NCBI GenBank assembly: GCA_937974135.1
Contig: CALJIH010000263.1
Span: forward strand, 1-7,235
DNA length: 7,235 nt
DNA from: an uncultured Cocleimonas sp.
GTDB taxonomy: Bacteria > Pseudomonadota > Gammaproteobacteria > Thiotrichales > Thiotrichaceae
Direction: 5' to 3'
The notes beneath the pieces are model-generated. The model saw nothing but the letters and a program-made list of their open reading frames with translations. It did not search any database and had not been told where the DNA came from. A program made the translations under genes and the position numbers. The number at the start of each line of letters is the position of its first letter. Within the stretch, counting starts at the first letter, position 1. Shown here piece by piece: positions 6,128 through 7,235 of the stretch.

Positions 6128-6145
6128 CACACCCCCCTACTTTTT
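6128..6145 (+). repeat. Dispersed C6 repeat, copy 5
   Basis: The core ACACCCCCCTACTTTT (6129-6144) is identical to copies 1 to 3, but the left AAAAG arm is replaced by AAATC, so the flanking inverted repeat is lost. It ends about 21 bases before the start of the cysteine-cluster gene, unlike the other copies, which lie after or between genes. Confidence 0.75.
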
Positions 6146-6165
6146 ATGTTTTTTCCCAACTATAA

Positions 6166-6783
6166 ATGCCTAATTCATCAAAAGAAGTACATAACCGAAC
6201 CTATAAAGCAGAGGATTTTTTTGGTTCGCTGGTGCCTGGACGAGAATGCGGTGAATGTACCGTATGTTGTGTAGAGCTAAAAATAGATACACCTGAAATC
6301 GCAAAAGAACCAGGTATTCCATGCGAATACAAGACTGATACTGGTTGTGGTATCTATGAAACTCGTTTTCCAGTATGCCGGGGTTGGCATTGTATTTGGA
6401 AATATGCTGATGATATGCCAGATGAAGCAAGACCCGATCGATTAGGTGTTATGTTTGGTCTAGCACAACAACAAGAGCCGGATAATGTATTTGAAGTTTG
6501 TTACATTCATGCTGTTGCGTTTGGAGGTTCAGAAGCCTTAGAAAATGATGTAACAATTGAACAATTGAATAACATAACAAGAACAAATCTCCCTATATGG
6601 GCTGCAACATCAACTGATGCAAAATACCTGATTCACCCTAAAGAAGAAATCGCTCAAGTTATATTAGAACCTGAAAAACAACATAAATTTACTCATAAGA
6701 TTGCTGCTAAATACTGGACTACAGGATTAAAGAAGAATGAAATTAGTTTTAAGACCAGAATTGGGGCTATCTTTAAAGATTAA
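6166..6783 (+). CDS. YkgJ-type cysteine-cluster protein, function unknown
   Basis: A 205-residue, probably cytoplasmic protein of the YkgJ/CxxCxxCC family, thought to bind zinc or an iron-sulfur centre; no role is established. The cluster is CGECTVCC at residues 28-35 (C28, C31, C34, C35). Further conserved cysteines are C53 (IPCEY), C61 (GCGIYETR), C71 (FPVCRGW) and C76 (HCIW), with C112 beyond them, nine in all. The second half is low in recognisable motifs and ends in a basic stretch. There is no signal peptide or membrane segment. The start is fixed by an in-frame stop directly before the ATG (TAA, 6163-6165). No Shine-Dalgarno sequence is present upstream (TTCCCAACTATAA), so initiation is atypical or a later start is used, but the next in-frame Met lies beyond the cysteine cluster. 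The gene converges on the small exported-protein gene. Confidence 0.85.
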   Translation: MPNSSKEVHNRTYKAEDFFGSLVPGRECGECTVCCVELKIDTPEIAKEPGIPCEYKTDTGCGIYETRFPVCRGWHCIWKYADDMPDEARPDRLGVMFGLAQQQEPDNVFEVCYIHAVAFGGSEALENDVTIEQLNNITRTNLPIWAATSTDAKYLIHPKEEIAQVILEPEKQHKFTHKIAAKYWTTGLKKNEISFKTRIGAIFKD

Positions 6784-6797
6784 ATATGTAAAATCAA

Positions 6798-7052
6798 TTA
6801 GCCTTTTTTTGTATTCTTGTTAAGCAAATCAAGGCATTTCAAATATGCAGCATTTTTTGTTTTTTTATCTTCAGACCAATCTTTAATATAAGCACATGGT
6901 TTTTTCTCGTTCATTTTTGGCTTAAATTTATTTTTGCTAATCTTTAAAACCGATTCTTTTAATTCCTGTTTATTAGTATCAGCTGTAACATTTCCTATGG
7001 AAACGAGACTCAATAAACTTGCCAATAGACCGATAATTTTTGATGTTTTCAT
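6798..7052 (-). CDS. Small exported lysine-rich protein, function unknown
   Basis: I do not recognise this 84-residue protein. Residues 1-24 form a Sec signal peptide (MKTSK, then hydrophobic IIGLLASLLSLVSIG, cut after VTA). The mature part of about 60 residues is very rich in lysine and has two cysteines, C53 and C73, which could form one disulfide in the periplasm. KPCAYIKDW and AAYLKCLDLL look like two short helices joined by the bond, a plan seen in many small periplasmic proteins; this is inference. The start at 7052 is supported by GGGAGA (complement of 7059-7064), six bases upstream, and by a good promoter. The frame could extend to an ATG at 7100, but that would run through the promoter. 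The gene is convergent with the cysteine-cluster gene, 14 bp between their stops. Confidence 0.72.
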   Translation of the reverse strand: MKTSKIIGLLASLLSLVSIGNVTADTNKQELKESVLKISKNKFKPKMNEKKPCAYIKDWSEDKKTKNAAYLKCLDLLNKNTKKG

Positions 7053-7081
7053 AGTTATTCTCCCAACAATACTATTCATAC

Positions 7082-7110
7082 AAAATACCAATGTATACAA
7101 AACATATCAA
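7082..7110 (-). promoter_or_regulatory. Promoter of the small exported-protein gene
   Basis: On the minus strand TTGATA (complement of 7105-7110, 5 of 6 matches) is followed after 17 bases by TATTTT (complement of 7082-7087, 4 of 6). Transcription would begin near 7075, about 22 bases before the ATG at 7052, leaving room for the GGGAGA ribosome site. The arrangement is the most complete promoter in the window. Confidence 0.55.
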
Positions 7111-7121
7111 CCAATAAATAA

Positions 7122-7152
7122 TTATTAATTTAGTCCATAGGTTATTAATTTA
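7122..7152. repeat. Pair of 11-bp direct repeats upstream of the small exported-protein gene
   Basis: TTATTAATTTA occurs at 7122-7132 and again, identical, at 7142-7152, a 20-bp period or about two helical turns. The pair lies just upstream of the -35 box of the small exported-protein gene, a position suited to an activator. The surroundings are AT-rich, so chance is possible. Confidence 0.35.
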
Positions 7153-7235
7153 AAGGGAATATTTTGCATTCAAACATTCCACTTTAAATAGCTTCTATCA
7201 ATGCAATTTCAAATGAGGCTTAATACCACGACTGG

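Noticed and set aside
412..6145. The ACACCCCCCTACTTTT repeats as a CRISPR array
   Set aside because: Spacing runs from about 760 to 2800 bp and genes lie between copies; there are no regular spacers and no cas genes.
6170..6430. Minus-strand open frame of 86 codons inside the cysteine-cluster gene
   Set aside because: It is antisense to a conserved coding region containing the diagnostic cysteines and has no family-like features.
6784..6810. T-run at 6804-6810 as a terminator for the cysteine-cluster gene
   Set aside because: No stable hairpin precedes the T-run, and it is the coding sequence for the terminal lysines of the convergent gene.
7053..7100. N-terminal extension of the small exported protein to an ATG at 7100
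   Set aside because: It would run through the -10 region and put residues before a normal signal peptide; the ATG at 7052 has a well-placed GGGAGA.
7201..7235. Possible start of a plus-strand gene at the right edge (MQFQMRLNTTT...)
   Set aside because: Only about 11 codons are visible and there is no ribosome site before either ATG; a protein family cannot be supported.

Overview
This 7.2-kb window is an ordinary stretch of housekeeping and stress genes from an AT-rich gammaproteobacterium. The placement rests on the cytochrome c5-type haem protein, the beta-class glutathione S-transferase, the TruD sequence and the COG3602-type ACT protein. Genus cannot be told from the sequence alone. There is no integrase, transposase, CRISPR array, phage gene, rRNA or tRNA. 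Gaps of about 90 to 185 bp separate nearly all genes and there is no obvious operon, so most genes probably have their own promoter.

Layout from left to right: the 3' part of a small ACT-domain protein (+), cut by the window edge; truD, tRNA pseudouridine-13 synthase (-); a small exported protein made of one SdrD-B-like domain (-); a PLP enzyme of the ACC deaminase/D-cysteine desulfhydrase family (-). After a divergent promoter region come a cytochrome c5-type protein (+) with its own terminator, rpe (+), a beta-class glutathione S-transferase (+), an exported msrA (+) with a strong terminator, a YkgJ-type cysteine-cluster protein (+), and a small exported lysine-rich protein of unknown function (-). 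The genes do not form one pathway. A loose common theme is redox and sulfur chemistry (cytochrome, GST, MsrA, PLP enzyme, cysteine-cluster protein).

The most unusual content is between the genes. A short dispersed repeat with core ACACCCCCCTACTTTT occurs five times (417-432, 1665-1680, 4510-4525, 5271-5285 degenerate, 6129-6144). All copies are intergenic and all read the same way on the + strand whatever the direction of the neighbouring genes. In three copies the core is flanked by AAAAG and CTTTT arms. The fourth copy looks interrupted by a 24-bp insert flanked by a 6-bp direct repeat, and the insert resembles a second, REP-like sequence that also appears in inverted form beside copy 1. 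I do not recognise the family and see no associated protein. Other points of note are a probable leaderless start for truD, a start without a Shine-Dalgarno sequence for the cysteine-cluster gene whose leader carries a repeat copy, and the stand-alone SdrD-B-like protein.
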